A DNA stretch of 64,000 bases, taken from contig CAXKWD010000005.1 in the NCBI GenBank assembly GCA_964059195.1, positions 93,199,882 to 93,263,881 on the forward strand, in the 5' to 3' direction. This document shows positions 31,885-44,004 of this stretch, piece after piece (position 1 is the first letter of the stretch; each line of letters starts with the position of its first letter). The notes under the pieces were generated by a model that saw only the letters and a list, made by a program, of their open reading frames with translations, was not told the origin of the DNA and ran no database searches. The DNA is from Ectobius pallidus. Its lineage: Eukaryota > Arthropoda > Insecta > Blattodea > Ectobiidae. Made by a program: the position numbers and the translations under genes.

Positions 31885-33555
31885 ATTACATTTTAGTCGT
31901 TAAATAGGCATTGTAAATGTAACTCGTGATTTGGCACACTCGCTTCGTTGCTCGTATACTTAATCGGCTGTTTCCAAGCCACTCTTGCTATTACCTACTT
32001 CCACTCTGAATTTAAAATTGTTACAACTTTGTTCCAGTATATTTTTGTCGTAACTTTGTTTGAAGGCTTTTTTTTCTGTTCGTAAATTTGTTTATTACGC
32101 AGTCACTACCAAACGCGAGGTTCGATTTTCTTCCGATTTGGCATAAATGTTGCTTGAAGTCATTAAAAACATCGTGTGTGAAAGAATGCTTATTTCTTTA
32201 TTCAGTTTCAAGATGAAGAGCAGATTTTAAATGTTTTTAGATCTTTTCACACAACTACTAGTTGATATGATCTATTATTCTAACACATGCATCGATAATT
32301 CAGTGAAGGTAATGCTTGACTCGAATAGCCTATTAAAGTACGACTAAGGAACCGGCTAATACCAAAGTACCGACATGATATTCTATCTTGCTGTGAAGAA
32401 GGCTACTTCAGAAGGGGTATTTTAGGTTTCTTGCAATTGCTAGGATTCATTAACAGCAAATAGTTGAATAGGGTGGGACATTCTAGCATATTACGCAACT
32501 ATTTTGGTTCGTTACATGCCATAAATAATGAATTAGAACTGGTTCTGCACATTCTATAAAATCTACCATGCCTTCTCCTTTAAAATTTGTTTTTTTCAAA
32601 ATCTATTACGGGTGGGACATAATTTGGACAATGATTTTAATGATGCAAAACAGAAGTTCATTTACTGTTCTGCTATTAATGTTAGAATCTTAATGTTATT
32701 ATTAATGAAGGTATGAGGGATTAAATAAAAATTATAAACTGTTTAAAGATTATCAGGACTTTTATTTAACTCTTACAATAATATTTAACAAAACTATTAC
32801 CATTACGGGTGGAACAAAAAGTCAATTTTTGCTACTTTACATAGTAATTAACCACACATAGCCTAGTTTTCGAAGTCAATCTTATACCAAATTGTACCTT
32901 AAGATGTATATTTTCTCAAATCAAAAGGACATAGCTGATTACTCTTGACTACTTAGTTTTAATGAGTCTTAAAATCATGCTATAAATGCCAAAAAATTAA
33001 CTGCAGCGCAATAAATAAGTAATCGACAAATTTTACACATGAAACAAAGTCAAATACACATAATTCCTGAATATTCAGTGAACTCTAGGTTTTAGACTTT
33101 TATTCGACTTCCCAATTACTCTAGTTTTATAACATCTCTCTTTGAGGGAAAAATTCCCATAGGCCTATTTTATGAATTGGCTGTCAGGCCAGTTTGTCTT
33201 GAAGGCAGAATATATTTTAGTTCAATATTACCGTAGTTTATGTAAGAAAGCACATTGATTAGAACATTGCTAAATAAACTGGTATTACTAATAAGGAGTA
33301 TTGAAACAATGTGAGTGTGTTTAGCCAATTTGGACTTGCGACACTTCAAATTCCAAGTGGACAAACCACGCGCACATATATCCACGCAACTCCACTCCCA
33401 ATGTCAACACATCCGCCTCAAGATAAGTTTAGTATTACTGGAGACTGGACCAGTAGTCTGGATACCAGATAAGCTACTGATCTTAGTCCTACACCAGGTA
33501 TGTACTATAAAAATGATTAATGTAGTGACCAATTAATACATACGTAACATTATCA
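31885..33555. other. Unassigned sequence
   Basis: Three copies of the phrase '(ta)cgggtggga/gggtgggac' (about 32470, 32610 and 32805), plus one at about 27970, hint at a low-copy repeat. No gene recognised. Confidence 0.35.
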
Positions 33556-33946
33556 TTTACCGTTGTGGCGTGAAGGATGCGTTCGTTCTCCTCGCGCAGC
33601 GGGCCCTGGTACGATCCCTGGTGGGGACAAGTTTACTTGGTGGCTTTTTTCCGGGTTTTTTCCTCACCTGTGAGACGAATATCGGGAAATTTTAAGCCCT
33701 TTTGGTCCCCGGACATCATCTGGCCGTCATCTTCAGAATGAGTGTGTGTGCGACTGGTGTGTCTCGTCCTATATGTTCGTGTTGTTTCTGAGGTGGCCCC
33801 GACATTGGGCTGATAACCCGGGGAGGTCCTTCATGTCCTTGTCTGGTCAAATCAAACAGTTAATCCCTCTCCCGACAGATTTCGGTCCCGTAAGGCCTGG
33901 GCCGCGTAAACGTCCCTACAACGGCAGATGTCAAATAAGGGAATTA

Positions 33947-33947
<1 letters not shown>
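33556..33947 (+). mobile_element. tRNA-derived SINE, family B, with (TTA)n tail
   Basis: Head 'gttgtggcgtgaaggatgcg' with a damaged box B 'tacgatccctgg', then the family B body ('gaggtggccccgacattggg', 'ccctctcccgacag'). Confidence 0.8.

Positions 33948-34004
<57 letters not shown>
33948..34004. repeat. (TTA)n microsatellite
   Basis: About 19 units following the SINE, probably grown from its tail. Confidence 0.9.
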
Positions 34005-34006
<2 letters not shown>

Positions 34007-34292
34007 GCCGCAAATGACTGCTAAGTTTTGTGATGCGAATTTGTAGTGAAATTTCTCTTTTTTCTTTCATTCCACCTTTTTTAGTGTCGGAGCAAAGCTC
34101 CGAAATGAAAATTGGTTATTGTTATTTTTGTTATTGTACAGAAAACAAAACAATGGTATATATATAAAATAGCTAAATAGGCTATAGCGTATTTTTAAAT
34201 TAACACTACACTATAATTTGCCCATTTGAACATTCACAAAAGTATGCTTACACACAACTTTTCATAAATATCACAGAAAGAACATGAACCAC

Positions 34293-34822
34293 ACAACCAT
34301 ACCCAGATAACACTTCCCCTGCTACTTAAGTGCATGGATTAATTATTGAACAATAGGCTACTCTCATTAAAGACCTTATGAGTAATGCTGACAAGTTTAT
34401 GTCTCTTCTGGAGATCAGTGCAGTGTCGTGTCCGGTGTTGAATAGTTCCACCCGCTGTGTTAGTGTAGCCTATATTGTGGGTATTTTTTCCCCCAAGAAC
34501 TGCCTCTACCTGCTGCCACCCTAATCTTCTTCAACCTGTAAATCAGTGAATTGTCAGGTTATTAAGGCGTATTCACATTTGTCGCAGTCCATTATTTAAT
34601 GTTGCCAAATACGTACGACAGCACGTTTACTTCACTTGAGAAGTGGTGAATGACAGCGGCAACACTAGGAAAACCCACGCGACTACAAGAGCACATTTTT
34701 TTTTTTTTAAGTGTCTATGTCAGTGCAGATTTTCGGATTAGGGAAAAATGCTGTTATATTCTTTTGTAGATAGACGATGATTTGAGATGAAGTCTTCTTA
34801 AAATGGCACGAACAGTGATAAC
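34293..34822 (-). repeat. Right arm of the inverted repeat (part 1)
   Basis: Inverted partner of 26650-26860 ('gtgttgaatagttccacc', 'aatagg...actctcatta'). It continues beyond the hAT insertion at 37205-37400. Confidence 0.55.
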
Positions 34823-37204
34823 TAGGGCCCGGATGTTTATGACATGTCATATTTTTTTCCTTTGTGATGTTACCATAGCAAATATAATTTAAACATGATA
34901 TCATCTGATGTGATTAGAATTATGCAATTTTCATTGGTCATATAATGTCATATTTTAGCTTTTTCAGTATTTTTTGTCATATTTCCGTCATTTTTCATAT
35001 TATGGTCATATTTTCAATCATTTTTCATTTTTTCCCATGCTTTTGCTTTTTATTCCATTTTCATTTATTTGCTTACAGCCCTCTCAGAGATGGGATTTGA
35101 ACACCCCTGAATTGTTGCTTGTAACTTCTCAGTATTTTCTTCCTAAAAATACTTTCACAAAATATACGTTGGCCTACGTATATTTCTGAGAATTAGGAGA
35201 AAGAGAGAGATGCGTAAAAAGGGACAGATGCAAAGAAAGCGAACGGAGATATTAGGATGGCTATTGTCAGTTTTCATAGCAAGGTCAACTAACTGCTTCT
35301 GTAAATAGCTTGAGCAGGTAGTTCTTCTTGGTGGTGCCAAGGGGAAGGGGTGATAGGAAGGAACAACCATCCCTCAGTTATTGAAAAGATTTTGCTGCAT
35401 GGTGTGCTTCATCGCAATCTCAATACTCTTGGTTTATCATGCCTAAAACTAAGGGTCCGATAAGTGAAAAACTGAGAGCATTTGTACGGGAGTTTGGAGA
35501 TAAGCATTTCAGTACAGATGGCACAATTCTGTTCTGTAAGCTGTGCGAAGTTAAGGTAGAATCTAAAAAGCGATTTAATGTGCAACAGCACTGCAGTACG
35601 GCAAAACACAAAAACAATTTGACTCGAAATGTTGCATCAGAGAACCGCCAACAGCTCATGTTTGAGAAGATTTCATCATCGTCCACCACAAGCAAAATGT
35701 CTGATTTTAACAAGGATTTATGTACAATGATGATGTCTGCTAATATACCGCTGGAGAAAGTTAATAATCAGCACTTCAGCAATTTTCTGCAGAAATACAC
35801 TAATCAGCACATTCCTAATGCAACAACACTTCGCAAGAACTACGTGACTACTTGTTACGAAGATGTTTTAAATAGGATACGATCTTGCGTCGCTGATAAC
35901 AAGATCTGGGTTTCTATGGATGAAACCAGCGACGCTGAAGGAAGGTATGTAGCAAACGTTGTTGTTGGTGTTTTAAGGGAAGACCGACCAGGTGAAAAAT
36001 TTCTCATTTCTTGTGAAGCATTGGAGAGGACTAACCACTCAACTATTGCTGTTACCTTCGACAACGCATTGAATCTGTTGTGGCCTGAGGGAGTGAAGAG
36101 AGAAAATGTTCTTCTTCTAGTAACTGATGCAGCTCCCTACATGGTGAAAGCTGGCAAAGGTCTGCAGCTTCTCTATCCTAAAATGATACATGTAACATGC
36201 ATTGCGCATGCACTACATAGGGTTGCAGAAGAAATTCGGGGAAATTATCCTGATGTGGACAAATTAATTGCAACAGTAAAAAAGATCTTCATCAAAGCTC
36301 CACTTCGAGTGCAGAAATTCAAGGAAATTGCCTCTTCTGTTCCTTTGCCTCCCCAGCCCATCCTCACACGATGGGGAACGTGGCTTAATGCTGCAAACTA
36401 CTACTGTGCCAACTACAATGGTATCGAAGATGTTGTTAATGAGTTCAACGAAGGCGAAGCTTCCTCCATCAAAACTGCAAAGACGCTATTTTCAAATTCT
36501 ACACTGACCGGGGACCTCGCTTATATTAAGTCAAATTTCAGTATAATATCAACAACAATCACACAATTAGAAGAAACTTGTGTTAAACTCTGTGATGCTC
36601 TTCACCTTGTGACAAATGTGGAAAGTGAGTTAACGGCTGCACGTGGTAAAGTTGGTGAATGTGTTAAAGAAAAACTACAGCGTGTGCTAGGTCGGAACGA
36701 AGGGTACTCTACACTTTGCAAGATTGGCGACATTCTATGTGGTAAGCCAGTGACATTCCACGAAGGTGAGCCTGAATTCAACAGTAATGATTTGACTTAT
36801 TTCAAATATGCCCCAATAACATCCTGCGACGTTGAGCGGTCTTTTTCCCGATATAAGTCAATGCTGAGTGAAAATAGAAGATCGTTTTTATTTGAAAACT
36901 TTAAAATGCATGTGATCTGTTATTGCAATTCTTTGTGACTGTCCATCATAATGAAACATTTCTTTCATTTTGTGTAGTGTCGAGTGTGTCTTATGGTTTG
37001 TTTAAATAAATTCAAAAATTTATTAATAAAGATTAATATTATTATTTATTAAAGTGTTCTCATAAAATTTTAATTGAAAAAACCGACAAGATTTTGGAAA
37101 AAAAATTGTCTTTAGGTCATATTATTAGTCATATTTCGCCATTTTTTAGGTCATAAAGGCTTGCATATTTCTAACATTTTTAGGTCATAAACATCCGGGC
37201 CCTA
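34823..37204 (+). mobile_element. Intact hAT transposon
   Basis: A 2382-bp element with perfect ~21-bp TIRs beginning TAGGGCCCGGATGTTTATGA and a perfect 8-bp duplication GTGATAAC (34815-34822, 37205-37212). Subterminal clusters of '(a/g)gtcata' and 'gtcatttt' at both ends (34936-35030, 37112-37190) look like transposase binding sites. It contains one uninterrupted 499-codon gene. All parts needed for an autonomous element appear present. Confidence 0.95.
35439..36938 (+). CDS. hAT family transposase, 499 aa, intact
   Basis: Starts ATG (MPKTKGPISEKLRAF). An N-terminal BED/CGGBP1-like zinc finger follows: FCKLCEVKVESKKRF with a downstream H...H (QQHCSTAKHKNN), about residues 28-53. The RNase H-like core follows, with ISMDETSD-type WVSMDETSDAEGRYV (about 155-170, first catalytic Asp), LLVTDAAPYMVKAG (second Asp, about 228) and HVTCIAHALHRVAEE (CxxHxL motif). 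PILTRWGTWLNAA is the conserved TRW block. The C-terminus carries ITSCDVERSFSRYKSML, the hAT dimerisation signature with the catalytic Glu region. It is shorter than many hATs (600+ aa), as is usual for this CGGBP1-like subgroup. No intron is apparent. Confidence 0.93.
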   Translation: MPKTKGPISEKLRAFVREFGDKHFSTDGTILFCKLCEVKVESKKRFNVQQHCSTAKHKNNLTRNVASENRQQLMFEKISSSSTTSKMSDFNKDLCTMMMSANIPLEKVNNQHFSNFLQKYTNQHIPNATTLRKNYVTTCYEDVLNRIRSCVADNKIWVSMDETSDAEGRYVANVVVGVLREDRPGEKFLISCEALERTNHSTIAVTFDNALNLLWPEGVKRENVLLLVTDAAPYMVKAGKGLQLLYPKMIHVTCIAHALHRVAEEIRGNYPDVDKLIATVKKIFIKAPLRVQKFKEIASSVPLPPQPILTRWGTWLNAANYYCANYNGIEDVVNEFNEGEASSIKTAKTLFSNSTLTGDLAYIKSNFSIISTTITQLEETCVKLCDALHLVTNVESELTAARGKVGECVKEKLQRVLGRNEGYSTLCKIGDILCGKPVTFHEGEPEFNSNDLTYFKYAPITSCDVERSFSRYKSMLSENRRSFLFENFKMHVICYCNSL

Positions 37205-37400
37205 GTGATAACAATATGTCCTTATTCCGCCCCCAGGTGTAAAAATGGTCATCGGTGATCGACGACTCTTTAAATACTTTGCCTCTGGGATTAGCGAACA
37301 ATGTGACCCTCATTAGGAAGGGACTCATTGTGCAACCATTTCCGCAAAGTCAGCCCGGGTCTCGGGGGGTGGAGTCAGTCGATGCTCTTAAGTTATGGCA
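37205..37400 (-). repeat. Right arm of the inverted repeat (part 2)
   Basis: Contains 'cccgggtctcggggggtgga', the inverse of 26553-26572. It is separated from part 1 by the hAT at 34823-37204. Confidence 0.55.
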
Positions 37401-37610
37401 TAGTCTATACATATAATTATATATACATACATTACACACATTAAATATACTATTTACACACCAATTTTCATTTAAATATGTATTATAATAATAATATAAT
37501 ACCATAATATTACTATAAAACTATAACATAAAATATTTATAAACATAACATATTATACATATGCACGGTTATATACAAACGTGAACATAATTTATCTCAT
37601 CTCGGATATG

Positions 37611-37887
37611 CAGGGGCGGATCCACGGGGGGGGGGGGGGAATGGGGGAAATTTCCCCCCCCCCAAATTTGTAACATTAAGCACAAATTATTCAAAATTTA
37701 TTAGAACATAACCCAAATACTTAAATTAAAGCAACGACATTCATTATTTTGAAATACCTTTGTAAGAAAATGCTGAAATGTTCATTTTGTTTTCAATTGT
37801 GTACTGGGAATAAAAAAGTAATGAGTAAAAACTTCCCTCTCTACTTTGGTTCCCCCCCCCCAAAATGTCTCTCTGGATCCGCCACTG
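37611..37887. mobile_element. 277-bp hAT MITE with G- and C-runs
   Basis: The ends CAGGGGCGGATCCA and (minus strand) CAGTGGCGGATCCAG are hAT-like TIRs. The 8-bp duplication CGGATATG is perfect (37603-37610, 37888-37895). Just inside lie a run of 14 G, a run of C (37657-37666), and a terminal run of C (37852-37861), so the ends can pair as a GC clamp. Confidence 0.88.
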
Positions 37888-37895
37888 CGGATATG

Positions 37896-40800
37896 CCTAC
37901 TCAATATATATATTTTTTTAATTTGGCGTTAGCAGGAACATTTCGAAGGTTTCTGCAGGTAAGTCATTGAAATCTTGAATCTCTTTATTTTAAAAAAGAA
38001 AAATTTGGTAATATTTGTTCTCTTAGGTCGACCCCTAATTTTGTGTCTGTGTTCCTTCCTACTTTTGTAATCATTTTTTAAATGTTGGTTTCACCAATGA
38101 TTTATAAGCTCACTCTTCTGTTTTGCTATCGTTGCTAGTAGTAAGAAATACAGTATTACTTGAACTTTCATGCCCGAGTGCACCATTCTCTGGTTTTCTC
38201 AGCTGTTTCGAAACCAGGGTTAAAAGTAATATCGGGGTATTCTAAGAAAACCTGTGCACCATTGCTACATTACCGTGGTCTCCAAACGCTCGAAACCAAC
38301 TACCGACCCATTACTCACCACACGTTATACATCGACTACCAACTACCGACTGCCGACTGCACATTGTGGATGGAGCTTTAGCCCGTAGAATATCTCACAT
38401 AGGTAATTGTTATTTATAATTATTCAGCTTGACAGTATACCGTGAAGTTTCAGTGCCTACACCGGCAGAGATAAAACTGTGAGAAAGAAGATGAATGTTT
38501 TGTTTAAATTTACTTCGTTTGCCGTTTTCTCTGCATTTAACATAATTTATAAAAACGACAAGTGCATTTTAAACGTGAATTTTCGTTAAGTAAAATTAGA
38601 CATCTGTAAGAATAAAATTTAGGCAGTTTCTTCAATATCTTGTTTCTAGTGATGAATAGCAGACTGTACAAGATTAGCCTTCCAAATCGTTGTAATCAGT
38701 TTCAGTTTTCTCCATTGCCCGATGAGCTTATCTCGTTTGAACAAACAAAAATATCGAATTGTTTGTTTTAGAACACTCTAAATAAATATTATGAAATATC
38801 AGATCAATTTCCCATCCTTGGGGGAATTTTAAAGGATTTAATACGTTATTGTTAATTAATTTTAAATGTTAGGAGGGGGGCAGAGAGGCAACATATTATT
38901 CATAAATGTACCGTGCTTGTTTATTTCTGTACTTTCCTTCCTAAGAATACTAGAGGAATCCAGTGGTCATGAACACTTTCCTGTATGAGAATGTTGGATA
39001 GGCTTAGGTTTTTGTTCCCGAGGTTTCTGGTTCTATCTGGGTCCAGGTCGACGGCTGTTATGTGCATATGACAGTCCCCTTTCTATGAATTTACAGGAAT
39101 GTAAAATACCTAAAACTTTTATTTAAAAAATGTTTCGAAAAATTTCTCTAAATGAAATATATGCATTGCACTTCGTAGTTTAGAAATTATTTGCCTAGCA
39201 TTATGCGTTTCAGGTTACGTTACAATCTACATGTTTTAAAGAAAAGGAAATATATTATATACAACGCATATTTTGTGGTCTTGCATCACTTTTCTAGTCT
39301 GATTCAGTGATCGTCATAACAAGTTCTTAAGAAGTTGTTGTTATGGTCGACTCTCGAGAAACGTTTTAGCCATATATTTTTCAAGAAACCTTTTACAACA
39401 TTTATTTTCAACCTTATTAAAAGTGATGTTCTGATGTACCAATATTATAAGTTAATGTCTACAACATTAGGTTTGATCTTCATTGTCTGAATTTGATATT
39501 GAAGGGCTGCCTTGAATATCTAATTTAATATTTCCCATGTACCTTTTGCTGTCACAATTGAATTCTACCCGTCCGTATATCTTTTGTACGCAATTTGCAA
39601 AATGTAGTGTTGTTTTCCTTAACATCTGAATCTCTCTAAGTTCCTTCTGAAGAGAACTCTTCGTGATCCCAATTTTCGGCATGTTCGTCACTACTGTGAA
39701 TTCCAAAATAGCAGAATTAACACTAATGTGAATAATCTCTATATATATAAAATGAAATAAATAATTAAATAACAGAAATAGGGTACCATGGATTCTTTAC
39801 TTACGGGATTGAAATATAGAAGCAGCAACGAGGAAGTAATGAATTTTGTTATGAGTTATGCCTTATGAAACATAGTGCATGCTCTCATGCCACGAGCCAT
39901 GACATCATTTAAAGGCCTACTCCGTGCATTGCGAAGTTCAGTCTCGTAACATTGTGGCCCTACGCCGAACCTTGGTTATTAACATTAATGAAGTGAAAAT
40001 CTTTTATTTCTAACACTTCTACACTTACACTTGCGAAAAAACACAAAATTTTCTGTTTGCGAAATTTTAGTTTTTAATGTGAAACTGTTCTTCCTTTCAA
40101 CTTTCAAGGTAAGATTCTAGTTTTGGAAATGTGTGTTTTTTTTAAAAATAAAACTTAAATTATAGGCTTATTGAAAATAGAATTAAATGTGTGTGCAAAT
40201 TAATAAAAATAAATATTCAATAAACCCCTTTAATGTTGAGTAGCATGCAAGCCAGTGGTATTATATAGGTTAAAGAACTAGAAGAGAATGCTTATTTCAG
40301 TTAAAAATGAATTATTCATGTATATTCATGTATATTTGCTTTAGCGTATATTAATTTACCACTAAGTCCTGTCCCTATAGTGAATATATTTTATATTTTA
40401 CTTCGCTTTAGATATATTTTGGTGCCCAGTAATATCTTAGATTCACCTCGATATGTTGATCACGGAGATTTGTAACAAGATCATCTACACTACAGACTAA
40501 TGTTAATAGTCAACTGGTAAGAGTTCTAAAAATCTCCTTGAAATGTGTGTTTACAGAAATATGCAATATTTTGCACCACGTGAGCCATAAATATTTTTGC
40601 TTTTAATGCGAAATAGCGCAGAAATTTTTTTTACATGAAATTAGAAGGAAATTGACCCAGCTTTTGTACGAAAATTATTTTTTTTTCCCTCAGTCAACAG
40701 GATCTTTGTGTATCATACGTGCAAAGAAGATGGGGTACTGTTGTAATCTTGTATATATTTTTTTTATTGAAAACAGTAATAATTATGCACTGTACTGAGT

Positions 40801-40922
40801 ATATCCTACCGGTACTTATAGTAAATAAAAACATGTTTAGTTTTTCAAATAACCTTTATAACGGTTATTAATACCTGATGATAATGATGATGATGGTGGT
40901 GATAATAACAAATAATAATATT
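37896..40922. other. Three kb with no recognised element
   Basis: This is the longest stretch without a repeat I can name, possibly single-copy intergenic DNA. The only mildly protein-like frame is minus 39682-39467 (71 codons from MPKIGITKSSLQKELREIQM, charged, ending SISNSDNEDQT). I recognise no domain and it lacks clear splice sites. A small set of 'aactaccgac' repeats lies at about 38300-38360. Confidence 0.35.
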
Positions 40923-41794
40923 TAGGACAAGGCATTTGATGATTTTGCAGCTTTCTTATATGAAGGTTGCGAAATACCTCGAATATAAACAAATGTGTCT
41001 CATGAGTTAATTGTTTAAATAAGAGCACTTTGTTTTGGCATTATTTTGCACTTTTCGTAATTTACAAGAGATGTCATTTCTTTGGCATTTTAGGTCATTT
41101 TCGCCGTTTTTAATATTACTTTTTGATATCGTGTTAAGTTATATTGTGAATTGATGAATATTATTTCCGTTTTTAATGCTTGTCTATAATTTATAACTTA
41201 TAAATAAATTATTAACTTATAAATAAACTTATAACTTATTTATAAACAAATAACGTCCACAGGAAACAAAGCAGACTTGCTGTGTAACCGCTACTCCTAT
41301 TTTTAAGGAATGTGCATTTTGAACTCTACTACATTACCAATAGATTTCTAATAAAACTTCCACTGGAGGAACAAGTCATTACTTTCAAACAATAGAAAAT
41401 CGTTTTCTTTTAAGAATGTCTGGCGAGTTTTCATCCTTCATTTCACCAGTGCGGTTATGTTCTATCAATAAAGAATTAAACATTTTTATTTCATTTTAAA
41501 TGGCACATATTTGTTAAAGGCAATTTGAAGGACATGTCATTTAATACTTATGAAATAATATTTTTCACTTACTTTGTAAATAATAAAATAAGTGTGTTTC
41601 ATATTTTAAATTTATAATGCACTCTCATCTATTAAATTGCTCTCTGACATAAACTCATTACTTCTAAAAACCTAATTACATTAAATAATAGATCATTTTT
41701 TAGTGTTTTTTTAAAGTTTGTCGTTTTTTAGTACCTTCAGGTCATAAATGTATTTTGAATTTTTCCTAATTTTTGTCATTAATGCATTGTCTTA
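40923..41794. mobile_element. Non-autonomous hAT derivative (old)
   Basis: The left end TAGGACAAGGCATTTGATGA and the inverted right end TAAGACAATGCATTAATGA match the ends of the 42483-43034 element. Internally it shares 'aataagagca(c/a)tttgttt' and '(ttt)aggtcattttcgcc'. The flanks are only approximately duplicated (ATAATATT/ATAATAAT). No transposase remains. Confidence 0.7.
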
Positions 41795-42482
41795 ATAATA
41801 ATAGTAGTACTAATAATTAATCTGATTAATTATTATTACTATTATTATTATTATAATTATTATTATTATTATAATTATTATTTCATAGTACCTAATTGGC
41901 AAGCCAAGCAAGTAGGCCTATAGCTCATTGAAGCATGCAGTCAGAGCCTTGTTGGTACAGTATAAAGTGACAAAACAACTTATCATGTGTTGTCAATGCG
42001 GAAATGTCGAGACTTTCAATGTCATTCCACTTGAGTGCAGTGCCAAATATTAATTTCTCAGAATTCCCGAATGCACTCTATCAGCTGTCCGCTCACAGAA
42101 ATTTAAATGCTGTAAACTTAGTTAAATTTAAGCCGTCGTTATGTTTAAGTTTCCATAACAAATAAACGGAACTCTGAGCACGGAATATAGGGTAAGGCCT
42201 CCGAGTGAATGTTCCAATGTCGAAGTTATTTAATTACGTTTTTCCTATAGAGAACAGAGGGACAGGCACGGTTGTGCAAATGATTTACCTGCACCTATTT
42301 TACACATAAAATACATCTAAAATATGTAATGTAAAAATGTTATGTACGTAATGTAATAAATTAACGTTTAATTGATTTTGGCAGTATAAGCACTTATCAC
42401 TTTACTATTTGTAGTGTGAATTCTATGAATATTCAGTGCAACTGAAAATAGAATTGAGCTGAAAGTAGTCGTTAATCATTAC

Positions 42483-43034
42483 TAGGGCAAGGCATTTGAT
42501 GATTTTGCATCTTTTTTATATGAACGTTAAAAGATAGCTCGAATTTTATATAAATGTGTATCATGAAATAATTGATTAAATAAGAGCAATTTGTTTTTGC
42601 ATTTTTCGCCACTGTCGAGAGATAGGTAATTTTTTGGCAATTTTAGGTAATTTTTGGCATTTTTAGGTCATATTTCAGTGGCGGTAGAGAGGAGTTTTTC
42701 CATGTATAAATCGTTACTTTGAGACAACATACAATCGTTTTTAATTGAGAATTATCGCCAAGTGTTCACAGTTCATTTTAATTCAGGTTTATTGTAAACA
42801 CCTTAGCAATTTGTATTGTGTTTTATATTGTAAATTCATATATAACGCACTGTCGTCCATTAAATTGCTTTAAGCAATTCATTACTTTAAAAAACTAATT
42901 ATAAGTAGCCTAATAATGGTGAATTTAGTGTTAATTTTTTTTAATTGTGTCATTTATCACTATTTTTAGGTTATAGATGCAGTTTTTATTTTGCGTTTTT
43001 TCACTATTTTATGGTCATTAAAAGCCTTGCCCTA
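42483..43034. mobile_element. Non-autonomous hAT derivative with transposase remnant
   Basis: 552 bp with TIR TAGGGCAAGGC and flanks ATCATTAC (42475-42482) / AACATTAC (43035-43042), one mismatch. Subterminal 'aggtaatttttggca' and 'aggtcatattt' repeats recall the intact hAT at 34.8 kb. A frame from about 42672 reads SVAVERSFSMYKSLL, then a stop, then NIQSFLIENY, which is the C-terminal dimerisation block of that transposase family. It is a deletion derivative of a relative of the 34.8 kb element. Confidence 0.82.
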
Positions 43035-43744
43035 AACATTACTATACCACATGTAAGTGTGCAGTCTTCTGATTTGTAATATTAATACGAGAAAATATAA
43101 CTTAACTGCTTACGTTTTAGCTTCTTGCTTCTGTTAAATCACTGAACTGATGTAGTTCTGCTTGCTTTTATTTATAAATTATTTATCAATCACAGTAATA
43201 AATCCATGAATTATCTATCTAAAGATAAGCTATATTTTAGTTTTGTTAGCTCGTAGTTTTTATTGCTTTCGGCGAGAAGGTTCGAACCAACGCACACGAA
43301 ACGCTTTCAAGTAAAATTCCACATGTCCACATTGTTTCACAGCTATTGTTTCAAGCCCACATAGCCGAGGGTGTGGAAATTGAGTTCCTATATAAACAAG
43401 TTCCAGATTAGAATTCTACATCACTAGGTTCCAATTGTAGTTTTTGAATTGTTTGTAAAATTTACAAATTGGAACAAAGTTAAAAGTCATAAGAAATGTT
43501 TATGTATTTTACGTTTATTACGTTAATTACACGTATTTCACATGTCAGGGAGAAAACTTTTTTTTTACGCGTCAAATCCCAACCGTGGGAACATGTGGTA
43601 AACCCATCGTCTCGCCGATCAGCTAAATGAAAGTGAAAGGGCCGGGGAATTTGGACCAGAGGCTCACGAAATTAAAATGTACTTCTCATTTACTCACTTA
43701 CTTACTCAATGGCAATAGAAAGTTCCTAAGCAAGCTAAATGAAT

Positions 43745-43981
43745 ATTACCTATTTTACGGAACCCGGAGGTTCATTGCCGCGCTTACGTGACCCCGCCAT
43801 TCAACCCAATTCTGTGCCAAATCCAACCATCCTTCGTAAATCCTTCTCTTAATTCTACTTTAACATTATTCTCCCTCCTATGTCTAGATCTTCCGAGTGG
43901 TCTCTTCCCTTCGGGTCTCTCAGTCAATATTTTAAATAGGCCTCCTCCTCCATGCGCGCAACATGTCCGACCCATTTCTTC
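43745..43981 (-). mobile_element. LINE 3'-end fragment (reverse transcriptase C-terminus)
   Basis: Minus frame: LTERPEGKRPLGRSRHRREN followed by NVKVELREGFTKDGWIW and HRIGLNGGV. This is the end of non-LTR ORF2 (EGKRPLGRPRRRWEDNIK type, then W..LAQDR in the family). It is 5' truncated and abuts a (TA)n tract. Confidence 0.8.
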
Positions 43982-44004
43982 CTATATATATATATATATA
44001 TATA
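43982..44004. repeat. (TA)n microsatellite
   Basis: About 11 TA units between the LINE fragment and SINE B. Confidence 0.9.

Noticed and set aside
33948..34070. Poly-Tyr / poly-Asn open frames
   Set aside because: They are translations of (TTA)n microsatellites; the same applies at 61398-61460.
39467..39706. Small host gene on the minus strand
   Set aside because: The composition is mildly protein-like, but there is no recognisable domain or splice signal; kept only as a remark under the 37.9-40.9 kb stretch.
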